This document shows, in pieces, positions 43,856 through 53,969 of a stretch of 64,000 nucleotides of DNA (its first letter is position 1; every line of letters starts with the position of its first letter). The DNA comes from an uncultured Bacteroidota bacterium (GTDB lineage Bacteria > Bacteroidota > Bacteroidia > Flavobacteriales > Schleiferiaceae), in NCBI GenBank assembly GCA_913057235.1, contig CAJXNI010000012.1:30989-94988 (forward strand), read 5' to 3'. Made by a program: the position numbers and the translations under genes. The notes beneath the pieces were generated by a model. The model was given only the letters and a program-made list of their open reading frames with translations, searched no databases and was not told the origin of the DNA.

Positions 43856-46221
43856 TGCGCGTTTCCTAAAGTAATGCCCAGGAAAAAAGTCCGCGGTCTG
43901 GCCGGGCCATACACGTAATCAGAATCGCGCTGGGGGCCATTGCTAAAGTCGTTTTGAAAGCTATTCAGCACGTTTTGTACTCCTCCACTAATTTTAAGCA
44001 CTAATTCCTGGCTCAGATGCCAATCATAGCCCAGCTTAAGGTTGGCATCTACAAAAACAGGCGACTCCCGTAACTCTAAAAAGCCTGTGGCATCAACCAC
44101 CCTGGGCACTTGCATGGGCCCGGTAAGACTGGCGGTAAAATCAAAACTCCACGCTTTACTCAATTGCCAATTAGCGGTGCTGTAGCTATACCAGTTAGGG
44201 GTACGCACAAAATCTAGGGTACTCACTGTTTGCTGATTATCACTGGATTCGGGCTCAAAAAGCACTTGCTCTTCGCGGTAACGCGCCACCTGCACCGTAC
44301 CCCCCACTGAGAAGTCAAAATTTTGGCCAGGAGCCATTTGGTATTCAAAATTAGCGCCACTTACGTAAGCACCCACTCCGTTACGTACCTCTTCAACTAT
44401 AGAGCCATTGGGCAAAGTAGCCCCTGTACTTACGCTGGTAAAAGGATTAATGAGATCGGTGAAAAATCCCTCAACCATAAAGGCTACCTGGCTGGCGCCC
44501 CAGTTAGACTGATAATTGAAGGAGCTCACCCAGGCATTGGATAGCTCGGTATTGAGGCCTTCGCTAAGAATTATGAACTTGGCCTCACCGCCCACCGATG
44601 AAATGTGCAAATCTTCGTTAAAAGCCTGCGGGGCTCTAAAGCCGCGGGCATAGCTGGCCCGCCACTGCCAATCATCTGAAAGATGGTACAAAAGATTGGC
44701 GCGGGGGCTTAGCACGCCTAAATCCACTTGCGTGGGACGGCTAATGGCGCCTAAATCATACTGCCCGTTTACCATGGTATAATCATAACGGGTACCCGCC
44801 AAAAGTTTTAGGCGCTGATTGATTTGCCATTCATACTGCACAAAGCTGCCTAAATTATTTACCTGCTGGTCAATGAGTCTCTGGTAGCCCGTCATTTGAT
44901 CGCGCACCGCATTATGCTGCCACTCCAAGCCCGCTAGCAGTCTGTCGCTCTGCCTTATTTTTTGGCTCCACTGAAAGCCACTCACCAGGGCCAGGTCATC
45001 GGTTTTACCGTAGGCGTTTAAAGCCAGTGCACTGTCAGCGGCTGTGCGGCCGCCCCCCAAACCTCCATAGTAACTTTGTCTTTGGGTGCTTTGCAGCGAT
45101 GTGTATAAGCTAAAACTACTGCGGCCCGAGGCGCTACTTTGCTCGTACGTAGCTCCGCCAATCAAGGTGTTGTGATCCAGCTCTTCGGTAATATCAGTAA
45201 AGTGGGGGGCCCTGCTAAGCTGATCTCCCCCTCTGCGGTATTCATTAATGGCGTTAAAATTAAGGCTGAGCTTGGCCCGTTCACGGGGCTTGAAATAGGC
45301 GCTAAGACCAAAGGTGTTATTCTCAATGGCGGTGAGCTCAGTAAAGCCATCACCACTGGCGTCCCAGGCCTCGCGGCTGCGATTCATGCCATAAGCCGTT
45401 ATGCCACTTTTTAAATCATCGGCCACTACTGAGGCGTTGAAGCGCAGGGTACGGTCTTGCGCTTCTCCGTTAATAAGCCCCAGGTTACCCTCTACCTGCC
45501 ACTGATTTAAAATAGGCTCTTTGGTTATGATGTTTACCGTACCCGCAATGGCGTTAGAACCGTACAGGGCCGAGCCGCCCCCGCGCACAATCTCTACGCG
45601 CTCAATTAAGTTGGTGGGAATTTGATCCAAACCATACACGCTGTTTAAGGCACTAAACACAGGTCGGCTGTTAATAAGTATTTGCGTGTACTGCCCCTCC
45701 AAACCGTTTAGGCGCACTTGCGTAAATCCGCAGTTTTGGCAACTGGTTTCCACGCGCACCCCGCTTTGAAAATTCAGTCCTTCGGCCAAAGCCATAGATT
45801 GCGTTGACGTAAAGATTTTGGGCCGCAAAACATTCACCACCACCGGGGCTTCTTTTTTATCTAAATGATACCTGGTGGCACTCACCACCGCTTCTTCCAA
45901 CTGTAAATTATCGGCTTTAAGCCAGATGGTGACCTCCTGCTTATGCCCGGGTTTTAGCTGATACTGCAGCTTGCTTGACTGAAAACCTACCGCGCTTACC
46001 TTAATACTTAGCTCACCAGCCGGCAAACTGTCTAAACTAAATTGCCCTTTTGCATTGGCCGAAGTGCCCGCAGAAGAGTTTTGGATAAACAGGTTGGCAA
46101 AGGGAATGGCTTTACCCTCTTGATCCTTTACCGTACCCGATAGGCTTGCATTTGCCTGCGCCAACAAGCCAGTAGTCCAAGCCAAAAACACTCCTAACCA
46201 CACTAATTTTTTGCCTTGCAT
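43852..46221 (-). CDS. TonB-dependent outer-membrane receptor
   Basis: Imports a scarce ligand (metal chelate, haem, cobalamin or similar) using ExbB-ExbD-TonB energy. The 789-residue protein has a signal peptide (1-22, ending LLAQ), a CarboxypepD_reg-like domain (about 25-105), and a plug domain with SALYGSNAIAGTVNIITKEP (near 220-240). The plug includes a Cys pair in SCQNCGFTQVRLNGLEG. A 22-strand barrel follows, ending with a C-terminal aromatic strand (RTFFLGITLGNAH). The ligand is unknown; the neighbourhood suggests iron or haem. A -7 box and an inverted repeat lie upstream. Confidence 0.92.
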   Translation of the reverse strand: MQGKKLVWLGVFLAWTTGLLAQANASLSGTVKDQEGKAIPFANLFIQNSSAGTSANAKGQFSLDSLPAGELSIKVSAVGFQSSKLQYQLKPGHKQEVTIWLKADNLQLEEAVVSATRYHLDKKEAPVVVNVLRPKIFTSTQSMALAEGLNFQSGVRVETSCQNCGFTQVRLNGLEGQYTQILINSRPVFSALNSVYGLDQIPTNLIERVEIVRGGGSALYGSNAIAGTVNIITKEPILNQWQVEGNLGLINGEAQDRTLRFNASVVADDLKSGITAYGMNRSREAWDASGDGFTELTAIENNTFGLSAYFKPRERAKLSLNFNAINEYRRGGDQLSRAPHFTDITEELDHNTLIGGATYEQSSASGRSSFSLYTSLQSTQRQSYYGGLGGGRTAADSALALNAYGKTDDLALVSGFQWSQKIRQSDRLLAGLEWQHNAVRDQMTGYQRLIDQQVNNLGSFVQYEWQINQRLKLLAGTRYDYTMVNGQYDLGAISRPTQVDLGVLSPRANLLYHLSDDWQWRASYARGFRAPQAFNEDLHISSVGGEAKFIILSEGLNTELSNAWVSSFNYQSNWGASQVAFMVEGFFTDLINPFTSVSTGATLPNGSIVEEVRNGVGAYVSGANFEYQMAPGQNFDFSVGGTVQVARYREEQVLFEPESSDNQQTVSTLDFVRTPNWYSYSTANWQLSKAWSFDFTASLTGPMQVPRVVDATGFLELRESPVFVDANLKLGYDWHLSQELVLKISGGVQNVLNSFQNDFSNGPQRDSDYVYGPARPRTFFLGITLGNAH

Positions 46222-46241
46222 TTTTTATTTTTTTTGCACGA

Positions 46242-46249
46242 CAAAAGTA
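46242..46249 (-). promoter_or_regulatory. -7 box of the TonB-dependent receptor
   Basis: Minus strand TACTTTTG, exact TAnnTTTG, 20 bases before the ATG at 46221. A weak TTTA-type -33 element lies 16 bases upstream, inside the inverted repeat at 46252-46271. Confidence 0.55.
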
Positions 46250-46251
46250 TA

Positions 46252-46271
46252 TTTTTAGACTGTACTAAAAA
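46252..46271. promoter_or_regulatory. putative operator of the TonB-dependent receptor
   Basis: Perfect inverted repeat TTTTTAG-N6-CTAAAAA directly upstream of the -7 box and over the expected -33 region. A dimeric repressor bound here would block transcription. The Rrf2 protein encoded next door is one candidate, by position only. Confidence 0.45.
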
Positions 46272-46276
46272 AGTGT

Positions 46277-49200
46277 TTAGGCTATTCTGTTTTTAGACCA
46301 GTCTTGCACTACCTCTAGCGTTTGCCCTAAGTAAATAAGAATGCGGTGGCCAGGCGTGTAGCCCATTTGCTCCAGCAGCCGCTGGTAATCATCTACCTGT
46401 TGCTTGTGGGCTGGTAAAGGCTTACCGGTTTTATAATCCAGCACGTGGGCCACCTTACCCTCCAACACAATACGGTCGGGTATTTTTTGCGTTTGACCGG
46501 GGCTAATAATGCTGCGCTCATTCAGCACTTCTAATCCCGGTTGAAAGAATGCCTGCACTTGGGGATGCAATACCACCTGTTCTAAACTTTGCAAAAGTTG
46601 TGGCTTCTCCTCGGCTGCAAAATCACCGGCCCTAATGGCATTTTCTACGGCCTCCTCTACTTGGGAGGATTCTCGCACCTGGGCGAGCAAATGATGAATT
46701 TTGGTACCCCAAAGGCTTTCGGCCTTCACTTCAGGCGACCAATTTTTAGGCGCCCCGTCACTGACCCGCAGGGCCTTCTCCCAGGGCATGCGGTCTTCCC
46801 AGTTAAAGACCTCGTTTTGAGCAGGCGGCTTTTTTTCCTTATCGGCATAGGTAAGGCTACCCCAGGTCTGATTTTCTACCCCTTCCCTTCCGGCAAAAGC
46901 CGGCAATAAACCCGGCAAACTTTCTTCTGGGTTCTTTTTACTAGCCGGTTTGTCACTGGATAAAATGTACAATTCCTTCACCGCCCGGGTAAAAGCTACG
47001 TACACCAAATTGAGCTGATCAAAATGCAAATCTTGCTTATAAGCAGCCAACCACTGGTGGTACTGCGCTCCCTCCCAAAGCTTGTCGGCAAAGCTGTTTG
47101 ATAGATTTAGGAGCGCTACCGGCAGACCAGCAAAATCGGTGCTTTCGGGCAGGTATACCCATTTTTGAGCGTCATTCTCAGAGGTTAGTTTTAAGTCGGC
47201 AAAAGCATAAATTACAATGGGAAACTCTAGGCCCTTGGCCTTGTGGATGGTCATAATTTTGACGGCCTCAGTGGCGGGCGGCAGCTCTACCTTAGTTTGG
47301 GCGCCACTTTGCTCCCAGTACCTTAAAAAGGCCGCGGTAGAAGCTGACTCCTGTTGCTCAAAGGTATCCAGCAGGTCTAAGAAACGCTGCACAAAGGCAT
47401 TGTCTCTAAAGTTAAGCGCCAGGCTTTCCAGCAGGTAATAGGCTTTTTCGGCCAAGCCTTTCTGTTCAAACTTTGCATAGTCCCAATCCTTTAAACGCTG
47501 CTGATAAAAAGCCAATTCATCTGAGAGGGGAGCTTTGGCGTGCTCCTCCAGAAAAAGATGCAGCTCTGCCGGCTGATTCTCCAAATGCGCATACAGAAAC
47601 TCCAGCCAGGGCACGCGGGCGGGCCGGTCAAAAGGCCGGTGTAAAAGCGTAAAAAAACTAATGACCGCCTGTACCACCGGGCTAGCCGAAAGCGTGAGGC
47701 TATCGGGGCTCACCACATTAATCTCCTGCTCTAAAAGGTATTGGGCTATGCGCGCACCTTCTTTGTTACCGCGCACCAAAATGGTGACATCGTCTTGGCT
47801 GTAGCCACGCTCCATGGCCTGGTGAATCAGTGCCAGGCAGCGCTCACACTGGGCCTGCGCGTAGGCTTCGGTTCCCTCTTGCTCCTGCGGTAAATAACTG
47901 ATTTGGACCAGACCTTCCTGCGCAAGCTGTGCCTTTTGAGCCGCTTTTTGATAAATACCCGCCTTTTGGGGATGCCCCAGTTTTTGGCCACAGAAGGCGA
48001 AGAAGCGGTTGTTGAAATTTACAATGGTTTCAGCCGAACGCCAGTTGGAACCTAAATGCTCCACCGCCCGGTGCTCCAGAGGTAATCTGGGATTTTCGGG
48101 CACCTCAGCCAGGTCAATAAACTGCTCTACCGCCCCACCCCGCCAACGGTAAATGGCCTGCTTGGCGTCTCCCACCAGCATTAAACTACCGCCTTCAGTG
48201 GCCAAGGTATTCTCCAGCAACGGCTGCAAATTTTGCCATTGCAATTGCGAGGTATCTTGAAACTCATCAATAAAATAATGCCGGTAGCGGCTGCCAATTT
48301 TCTCATAAATGAAGGGGGCCGGTTGCTGTCTTAAATGGGCACTTATAATTTTGTTGAAATCGGCTATGGGCAGGCGGTTGCTCTCTTCCTTCACCTCCTG
48401 CAGCGCTTGCTCCACTTCGGCTAAAATGGCTAGGGTGTAAAAGTTGCCTAAAATTTGACTGCGCAACAGGTAGGCATCCAAACCCTGCTCTAGCTGGGCC
48501 AGTATTTTTTGTGCTTCCGCGCGAAGGGTGTCTTCATGCGCCCGTAGGGCTAAGCCGGCTGGTTTGTTGCTGTCGGCTTTTTTGTGAAAATCATTTTCGC
48601 CAGAAATCTGCTTTTGAGCCATCGTTCCTGGTTTAACCACCTCTCCGTTCTCCAGGCCAATTACCCATTTAGGAAATACCTGCCTTGAAAAAAAATGCTG
48701 CTCCAGACCTTTTTCTTCCATGAACTGCAAGAGCCCGTGCGCTGATTCCTTTATTTGTTGGGCAAAGGTTTTTTGTTTCTGACGTAGTTCCTTCTCCAAG
48801 GCCAGAAACTCATCGGCTGTAAAGCCCTGTAGTTTTTGCAGATAGGGCAAGGCATTTTCATTAAAGAGCGTTTTTTTAGCCAAACTAAATAGGGCGCTGT
48901 ACACTTGGGGTGATTTGCCTTCCTGCAACTGGCGATTGATAAAGCGGGTGAGAATCAGGGTGGTTTTACTCTGGCGGTTCAACCGCTCAAAGAGTAGGTC
49001 CAGCGCTTCTTTGAGCAGCAAGTCGGCATCAAGCTCTACCTGGTAGTAGCTGCTCATTTTTAAATCGCGGCTAAAACTCCTGATTACCCGATTGGTAAAA
49101 CTGTCAATGGTAGAAATGGAAAAAGCGCTGTAGTGGTGCAAAATGTGGCTTAGGGTGGCTTCCGCCCGATGGGCCAAACGCTTGGGATGCACCGCCAGCT

Positions 49201-49465
49201 TTTCGCTGAGATGTGTAGCCAAAGCTTCTACCTTGGCAGGATGCGGATAAACAGCTAAATCCAAGAGTGCCTGCACCAGCCGCTCTTTCATTTCATGCGC
49301 AGCCTTGTTGGTAAAGGTTATGGCCAGAATAGAAAGGTAGCCATCGGGGTTGGCGCTGCCCAGGCAGAGCTCCAGGTAATTCTGTACCAATTGATAGGTT
49401 TTGCCGGCCCCAGCCGAGGCATTGTACACTTGAAAAGGCGATGGATTGGACGAGGTGGTTTTCAT
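46277..49465 (-). CDS. UvrD/RecB-like helicase with C-terminal nuclease motif
   Basis: A 1062-residue AddA/RecB-type protein for double-strand-break processing. Walker A is NASAGAGKTYQLV (15-27), followed by the TNKAAHEMKERL motif, FIDEFQDTSQLQW (motif II), LVGDAKQAIYRWRGG (motif III), TIHKAKGLEFPIV (motif V) and VAFTRAVKELYIL (motif VI). Near the C-terminus VLDYKTGKPLP is the lysine-containing PD-(D/E)XK nuclease motif. The AddB-like partner usual in this phylum is not adjacent. 55 bases upstream of the TonB receptor gene on the same strand. Confidence 0.92.
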   Translation of the reverse strand: MKTTSSNPSPFQVYNASAGAGKTYQLVQNYLELCLGSANPDGYLSILAITFTNKAAHEMKERLVQALLDLAVYPHPAKVEALATHLSEKLAVHPKRLAHRAEATLSHILHHYSAFSISTIDSFTNRVIRSFSRDLKMSSYYQVELDADLLLKEALDLLFERLNRQSKTTLILTRFINRQLQEGKSPQVYSALFSLAKKTLFNENALPYLQKLQGFTADEFLALEKELRQKQKTFAQQIKESAHGLLQFMEEKGLEQHFFSRQVFPKWVIGLENGEVVKPGTMAQKQISGENDFHKKADSNKPAGLALRAHEDTLRAEAQKILAQLEQGLDAYLLRSQILGNFYTLAILAEVEQALQEVKEESNRLPIADFNKIISAHLRQQPAPFIYEKIGSRYRHYFIDEFQDTSQLQWQNLQPLLENTLATEGGSLMLVGDAKQAIYRWRGGAVEQFIDLAEVPENPRLPLEHRAVEHLGSNWRSAETIVNFNNRFFAFCGQKLGHPQKAGIYQKAAQKAQLAQEGLVQISYLPQEQEGTEAYAQAQCERCLALIHQAMERGYSQDDVTILVRGNKEGARIAQYLLEQEINVVSPDSLTLSASPVVQAVISFFTLLHRPFDRPARVPWLEFLYAHLENQPAELHLFLEEHAKAPLSDELAFYQQRLKDWDYAKFEQKGLAEKAYYLLESLALNFRDNAFVQRFLDLLDTFEQQESASTAAFLRYWEQSGAQTKVELPPATEAVKIMTIHKAKGLEFPIVIYAFADLKLTSENDAQKWVYLPESTDFAGLPVALLNLSNSFADKLWEGAQYHQWLAAYKQDLHFDQLNLVYVAFTRAVKELYILSSDKPASKKNPEESLPGLLPAFAGREGVENQTWGSLTYADKEKKPPAQNEVFNWEDRMPWEKALRVSDGAPKNWSPEVKAESLWGTKIHHLLAQVRESSQVEEAVENAIRAGDFAAEEKPQLLQSLEQVVLHPQVQAFFQPGLEVLNERSIISPGQTQKIPDRIVLEGKVAHVLDYKTGKPLPAHKQQVDDYQRLLEQMGYTPGHRILIYLGQTLEVVQDWSKNRIA

Positions 49466-49492
49466 AGGCGTAAAGGTAGAATTTAGCTATAA

Positions 49493-49778
49493 TTCCCCTT
49501 CCCAAATAAGGGGTGGATTTTACGCAGCAAAAGACGGGGTAGGTTTTAAGAGCGAGTGCAACTCGACTTTAAGTTTCAGCTTGTGGCAGAGCAAAGCCCT
49601 TTGCGAGAATAAAGCACTACCCCGCCCCGAAAGCTTGCGGGGGCACCCCTTCAGTCAGGAGGGGAATTGGGGACCGTGAAAATTTGGTGGCGGTAGTTAT
49701 TTACGCAGCAATTTTTACGCGCAATACTTCCCCTTCCCAAGGAAGGGGTGGATTTTGCGCAGCAAAAGACGGGGTAGG
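49493..49778. repeat. cluster of three Bacteroidota-type intergenic repeats
   Basis: Direct copies at 49493-49543 and 49728-49778 share TTCCCCTTCCCAA, GGGGTGGATTTT and CGCAGCAAAAGACGGGGTAGG-type ends; an inverted copy at 49617-49672 carries CTACCCCG, CACCCCTTC and AGGGGAA. Each has a self-complementary CCCCTT / AAGGGG core. Such palindromic units are scattered between genes in many Bacteroidota. They fill the 335-base gap between the helicase and polA. Confidence 0.75.
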
Positions 49779-49800
49779 CAGCACTACTAATTAAGAACCC

Positions 49801-52590
49801 CTAATGCGCCTCCAACCAATTAGCCCCATAACCGCTTTCTACCACCAGCGGTACTTTGGTTTCCAGGGCGGTTTGCATTTTGTTTTCAATCAGGGGCGTC
49901 ACCGTATCCAATTCATCTTTAGGGGCATCAAAAACTAATTCGTCATGCACCTGCAAAATCATGCGGGTTTTGTAATCGGCTAAGGCCGATTCGATGTTGA
50001 TCATGGCTATTTTAATGATGTCGGCAGCGGTGCCTTGGATGGGGGCATTTACCGCGTTTCGCTCGGCATGACCGCGCACCACCTGATTGCGGCTGTTGAT
50101 GTCTTTAAGGTAGCGCCTGCGGCCCAGCAGGGTTTCTACAAAGCCTTGTTTGCGGGCCAGTTCTTTTTGGGCCTCAATGTAATCGCGGATGCCGGGATAG
50201 GTTTTAAAGTAGCTCTTTATGATGTCGCTGGCTTCACCGCGACTAAGACTGGTTTGCTGGGCCAAACCAAAAGCACTCACTCCGTAAATAATCCCAAAGT
50301 TTACGGTTTTGGCATTGCTGCGTTGCTCACGGGTTACTTCATCGGGTTTAACCCCAAACACCTTACTGGCCGTGGCGGCATGAATGTCTTCCCCGTTTAT
50401 AAAAGCCTCCATCATGGTTTTTTCCTCGCTGAGCTCCGCAATAAGCCGCAGCTCAATCTGGCTGTAATCGGCTGCTAAAATCACGTGGTCTTGGTTGCGC
50501 GGAATAAAGGCTTTGCGCACCTCACGGCCCCGCTCTGTGCGGATGGGGATATTTTGCAAATTGGGTTGGTTGCTGCTCAGGCGACCGGTAGCAGCCACAG
50601 CCTGGTTAAAACTGGTGTGGATGCGGTTGGTTTTGGGGTTTACCAAGGCCGGTAAGGCATCTACGTAGGTGTTTTTAAGCTTCACCAATTGGCGGTAATC
50701 CAGCACCTTTTGGGCAATTTCATGCTCGGTAGCCAATTCCTGTAGAATGTCTTCTGAGGTAGAAAATTGCCCGCTTTTGGTTTTCTTGGGCTTGTCCTTA
50801 AGCTGGAGCTTACCAAAAAGGATGTCCCCCAGTTGGCGCGGTGAGGCAATGTTAAAATCGTCATCGCCCGCCAGCTCATGAATGCGGCCGTCTAAGCTTT
50901 CAATGTCTTTTTCCAAATCTTTGGAAAGCTTGTTCAAAGCTTCCCGATCCAGATTAATTCCTTCCAGTTCCATTTTGGCTAAGACGGGCACCAGCGGCAC
51001 CTCAATTTTTTCAAAGACTTCCTGCGTGCGTCCTTTGCCCAGTTCCTTCGCAAAAACTTGTTTAAGCTGAAAGGTAATATCGGCATCTTCACCGGCATAT
51101 TCGGCAACCTTTTCGGGCTCTACGCTGCGCATTGATTTTTGATTCTTCCCTTTTTTGCCAATCAACTCTTCAATAGACTGGGGCTGGTAGTGCAGGTAGG
51201 TTTCGGCCAGCACGTCCATGTTGTGGCGCATGTCTGGGTTAATCAGGTAGTGCGCCAGCATGGTGTCAAACAAGGGGCCTTTTACCAAAAGGTCATACTT
51301 GCGCAGTACGCTAATATCATACTTGAGGTTTTGCCCGATTTTTTCAATTCGCTCATCCTCAAAAAAGGGCCGGAAAAAATCCACGGTATCTTGTTCGTCT
51401 CCTTCCGGGATGTGCACGTAGTAGGCTTTGCCAGCGGCATAGCTAAAAGCAATACCTACCAGCTGGGCGTTGGCGGCATCAAGGGAAGTGGTTTCCGTAT
51501 CAAAACACACCGAGTCTTGCTTTAAGAGGTTTTCCAGTAAAAGTTTACGCTCGGTGGGGTGGCTCACCAACTGGTACAGGTGATCGGTGTTGCTAAGGTT
51601 TTTAAAGCCACTTTGAGGGGTACTTTCCTCACCTGCGTTTTCCTGGGCAGCCGCAGCAAAAAGATCGGTTTGCCCACCAGAGGGCGCAGCGGCAGCCGGT
51701 TTTTCCATTTTCTCGCCCGTTACCCGTTTCAAAAGGGCCCGAAACTCTAACTCTGAAAAAATTTCGCCTACTTTTTCTTCGTTAACCGGATCTTTGGTGA
51801 AATCCTTGGCGTTAAATTCTATGGGGGCGTCAATTAAAATGCGTGCCAATTTTTTGGAGAGCAGGGCCTGCGCTTTGTTGTCACGAATTTTTTCGCCCAG
51901 CTTTCCTTTAATTTCATCCGCCTGCTCGTACATGGCTTCCATGCTACCGTACTGCTTTAAAAGCTTAGAGGCTGTTTTTTTACCTACCCCCGGTATGCCG
52001 GGAATGTTATCTACGCTATCGCCCATCATGCCCAGGTAGTCTACCACCTGATCTACATTTTCAATATCAAAGCGTTTTTTCACCTCTTCAATACCCCAGG
52101 TTTCGGCTGGGTTGCCCATCCGTCCCGGACGGTACATGAAAATATTCTCACTTACCAACTGCCCAAAGTCCTTGTCTGGGGTCATCATCATTACCGTGTA
52201 ACCTTCTTGCTCCGCTTGTTTGGCCAGGGTCCCAATTACGTCATCGGCTTCGTAGCCGTCTACGCCTAAAAACGGAATGTTAAAGGCATCAGCAATCCGC
52301 TGTATATAGGGAATGGAAATTTTTATGGCCTCGGGCGTTTCATCACGGTTGGCTTTGTATTCTTTGTACTCCTCGTGCCGTTTGGTGGGTTTATCGGTAT
52401 CAGACACAATGGCAATGTGGCTAGGCTGGTGTTTCTCCAGCACTTCCAACAGCGTGGTGGTAAACCCAAAAATGGCCGATGTGTCTAAACCCTTGCTAGT
52501 GACTCTGGGGTTGTTGATGAAGGCAAAGTAGGCCCGGTAAATTAGGGCATAGGCATCTAGTAAAAATAACTTGGGTTTGTTTTCAGACAT
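49801..52590 (-). CDS. polA: DNA polymerase I
   Basis: Gap-filling and Okazaki-fragment processing polymerase, 929 residues. Domains in order: 5'-3' exonuclease (1 to about 290, with GYEADDVIGTLA and DKDFGQLV), a 3'-5' proofreading domain (about 345-520) that retains the catalytic FDTETTSLD, and the A-family polymerase (AADYSQIELRLIA, RSNAKTVNFGIIYG, QVHDELVFD). All catalytic acids are present. Single gene. Confidence 0.97.
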   Translation of the reverse strand: MSENKPKLFLLDAYALIYRAYFAFINNPRVTSKGLDTSAIFGFTTTLLEVLEKHQPSHIAIVSDTDKPTKRHEEYKEYKANRDETPEAIKISIPYIQRIADAFNIPFLGVDGYEADDVIGTLAKQAEQEGYTVMMMTPDKDFGQLVSENIFMYRPGRMGNPAETWGIEEVKKRFDIENVDQVVDYLGMMGDSVDNIPGIPGVGKKTASKLLKQYGSMEAMYEQADEIKGKLGEKIRDNKAQALLSKKLARILIDAPIEFNAKDFTKDPVNEEKVGEIFSELEFRALLKRVTGEKMEKPAAAAPSGGQTDLFAAAAQENAGEESTPQSGFKNLSNTDHLYQLVSHPTERKLLLENLLKQDSVCFDTETTSLDAANAQLVGIAFSYAAGKAYYVHIPEGDEQDTVDFFRPFFEDERIEKIGQNLKYDISVLRKYDLLVKGPLFDTMLAHYLINPDMRHNMDVLAETYLHYQPQSIEELIGKKGKNQKSMRSVEPEKVAEYAGEDADITFQLKQVFAKELGKGRTQEVFEKIEVPLVPVLAKMELEGINLDREALNKLSKDLEKDIESLDGRIHELAGDDDFNIASPRQLGDILFGKLQLKDKPKKTKSGQFSTSEDILQELATEHEIAQKVLDYRQLVKLKNTYVDALPALVNPKTNRIHTSFNQAVAATGRLSSNQPNLQNIPIRTERGREVRKAFIPRNQDHVILAADYSQIELRLIAELSEEKTMMEAFINGEDIHAATASKVFGVKPDEVTREQRSNAKTVNFGIIYGVSAFGLAQQTSLSRGEASDIIKSYFKTYPGIRDYIEAQKELARKQGFVETLLGRRRYLKDINSRNQVVRGHAERNAVNAPIQGTAADIIKIAMINIESALADYKTRMILQVHDELVFDAPKDELDTVTPLIENKMQTALETKVPLVVESGYGANWLEAH

Positions 52591-52692
52591 TTGTACGGAT
52601 TCTGTTAAAGAAGCTTAAAATTAGCACTATTCCACTAGTGGGCTAATCATTTTTAAAGTTTTGGAGTTACCCTCTTGTTTAAATAATTGACT

Positions 52693-53925
52693 ATGAGTTT
52701 ACTGCTGCGCCTGGGCATTTTTCTGCTGTTTTTAGCCGCTATAGATGTGTATGCTTTTCAGGCCTTTCGTTCGGCTTTTCGCGAAGCCGCTTTAGCGCGC
52801 AACCTCTACTGGATTATCTCTGGGGGCATGCTGGTTTTTATGATCTACCTCATGCTCAGCTTTGATCGATCAGCCGGGCCGCACAACAACCTTTTCAAAT
52901 ACTTTATGGGCAGCTTTGTTTTGTTCTTTGTGCCCAAGCTGGTGATTATTTTTTTCATGTTGGGCGAAGACCTCACCCGACTCATTGTGGGCTTAAGTGG
53001 TAAACTGGTGGGCAGCAATGCAGAGCAGTTTATGCCAGACCGTAGGCGTTTTGTAAGCCAATTGGCCTTGGCAGCCGCGGCTATTCCCTTTGCCGGAATT
53101 TTACACGGAATTTTTAAGGGTCGCTACAACTATCAGGTAATCAAGAAAACGCTCACTTTTAAAGACCTGCCTAAAGCTTTTGACGGCTTAACCCTCACCC
53201 AGATCTCAGACGTGCACAGTGGCAGTTTTGACAATGCGGCTAAAATCAATTACGCAGTAGACCTCATTAATGCCCAAAAAAGCGACCTGATACTTTTTAC
53301 CGGTGATATGGTGAACAATCAAGCCACTGAAATGGAGCCCTGGGTAAAGACCTTTAGCCGGTTAAAAGCGCCCTTGGGTAAATATTCCATTTTGGGTAAC
53401 CATGACTATGGCGATTATATAGAATGGCCCTCGGCCCAAGCCAAAGAAAAAAATCTTGAGACCCTTTTTTCCATTCATGAAAAAATAGGCTTCCGCCTGA
53501 TGCGTAATGAAAGTTTGAGCCTGGAGAAAAATGGCGAAAAAATAAATTTGGTAGGCGTGGAAAATTGGGGCAGCGGGGGCTTTGTAAAATATGGAGATCT
53601 TGATAAAGCCACGGAAGCAGTAGGCGAAAAAGATTTTAATATTCTGCTGAGCCATGACCCCAGCCATTTTGAAGAAGTGGTGAAAAAATTCAAAAAGAAG
53701 ATGCACCTCACCCTGAGCGGCCACACCCACGGTATGCAGTTTGGTATTGAAATACCGGGCATTTTAAAATGGAGCCCGGTGCAATACCGCTACAAAAAAT
53801 GGGCGGGACTATATGAAGAACTAGGCCGCTACCTGTATGTGAATCGTGGTTTTGGGTTTTTAGCCTTCCCCGGAAGGGTGGGTATTTGGCCGGAAATTAC
53901 GGTGCTCACCTTAAAGCGTGGTTAA
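52693..53925 (+). CDS. membrane-anchored metallophosphoesterase
   Basis: A 410-residue protein with about four N-terminal membrane helices (1-140) and a calcineurin-like phosphoesterase domain. Metal-ligand motifs in order: ISDVHSG, FTGDMVNN, GNHDYGDY, LLSHDP and SGHTHGMQFG. Resembles YkuE/LpxH-distant phosphoesterases; the substrate, perhaps a lipid phosphate, is unknown. The ATG at 52693 is preferred over a TTG two codons earlier. Confidence 0.9.
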   Translation: MSLLLRLGIFLLFLAAIDVYAFQAFRSAFREAALARNLYWIISGGMLVFMIYLMLSFDRSAGPHNNLFKYFMGSFVLFFVPKLVIIFFMLGEDLTRLIVGLSGKLVGSNAEQFMPDRRRFVSQLALAAAAIPFAGILHGIFKGRYNYQVIKKTLTFKDLPKAFDGLTLTQISDVHSGSFDNAAKINYAVDLINAQKSDLILFTGDMVNNQATEMEPWVKTFSRLKAPLGKYSILGNHDYGDYIEWPSAQAKEKNLETLFSIHEKIGFRLMRNESLSLEKNGEKINLVGVENWGSGGFVKYGDLDKATEAVGEKDFNILLSHDPSHFEEVVKKFKKKMHLTLSGHTHGMQFGIEIPGILKWSPVQYRYKKWAGLYEELGRYLYVNRGFGFLAFPGRVGIWPEITVLTLKRG

Positions 53926-53942
53926 GCGCTTTATTCTTTTCT

Positions 53943-53950
53943 TACTTTTG
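53943..53950 (+). promoter_or_regulatory. -7 box of the lipoprotein gene at 53970
   Basis: TACTTTTG, an exact TAnnTTTG match, 19 bases before the ATG. No clear -33 element. Confidence 0.45.
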
Positions 53951-53969
53951 ATTCAAAGAATATTGACCC

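Noticed and set aside
46277..49465. Defence island, from the large helicase-nuclease
   Set aside because: The motifs are those of AddA/RecB recombination enzymes and the neighbours are housekeeping genes.
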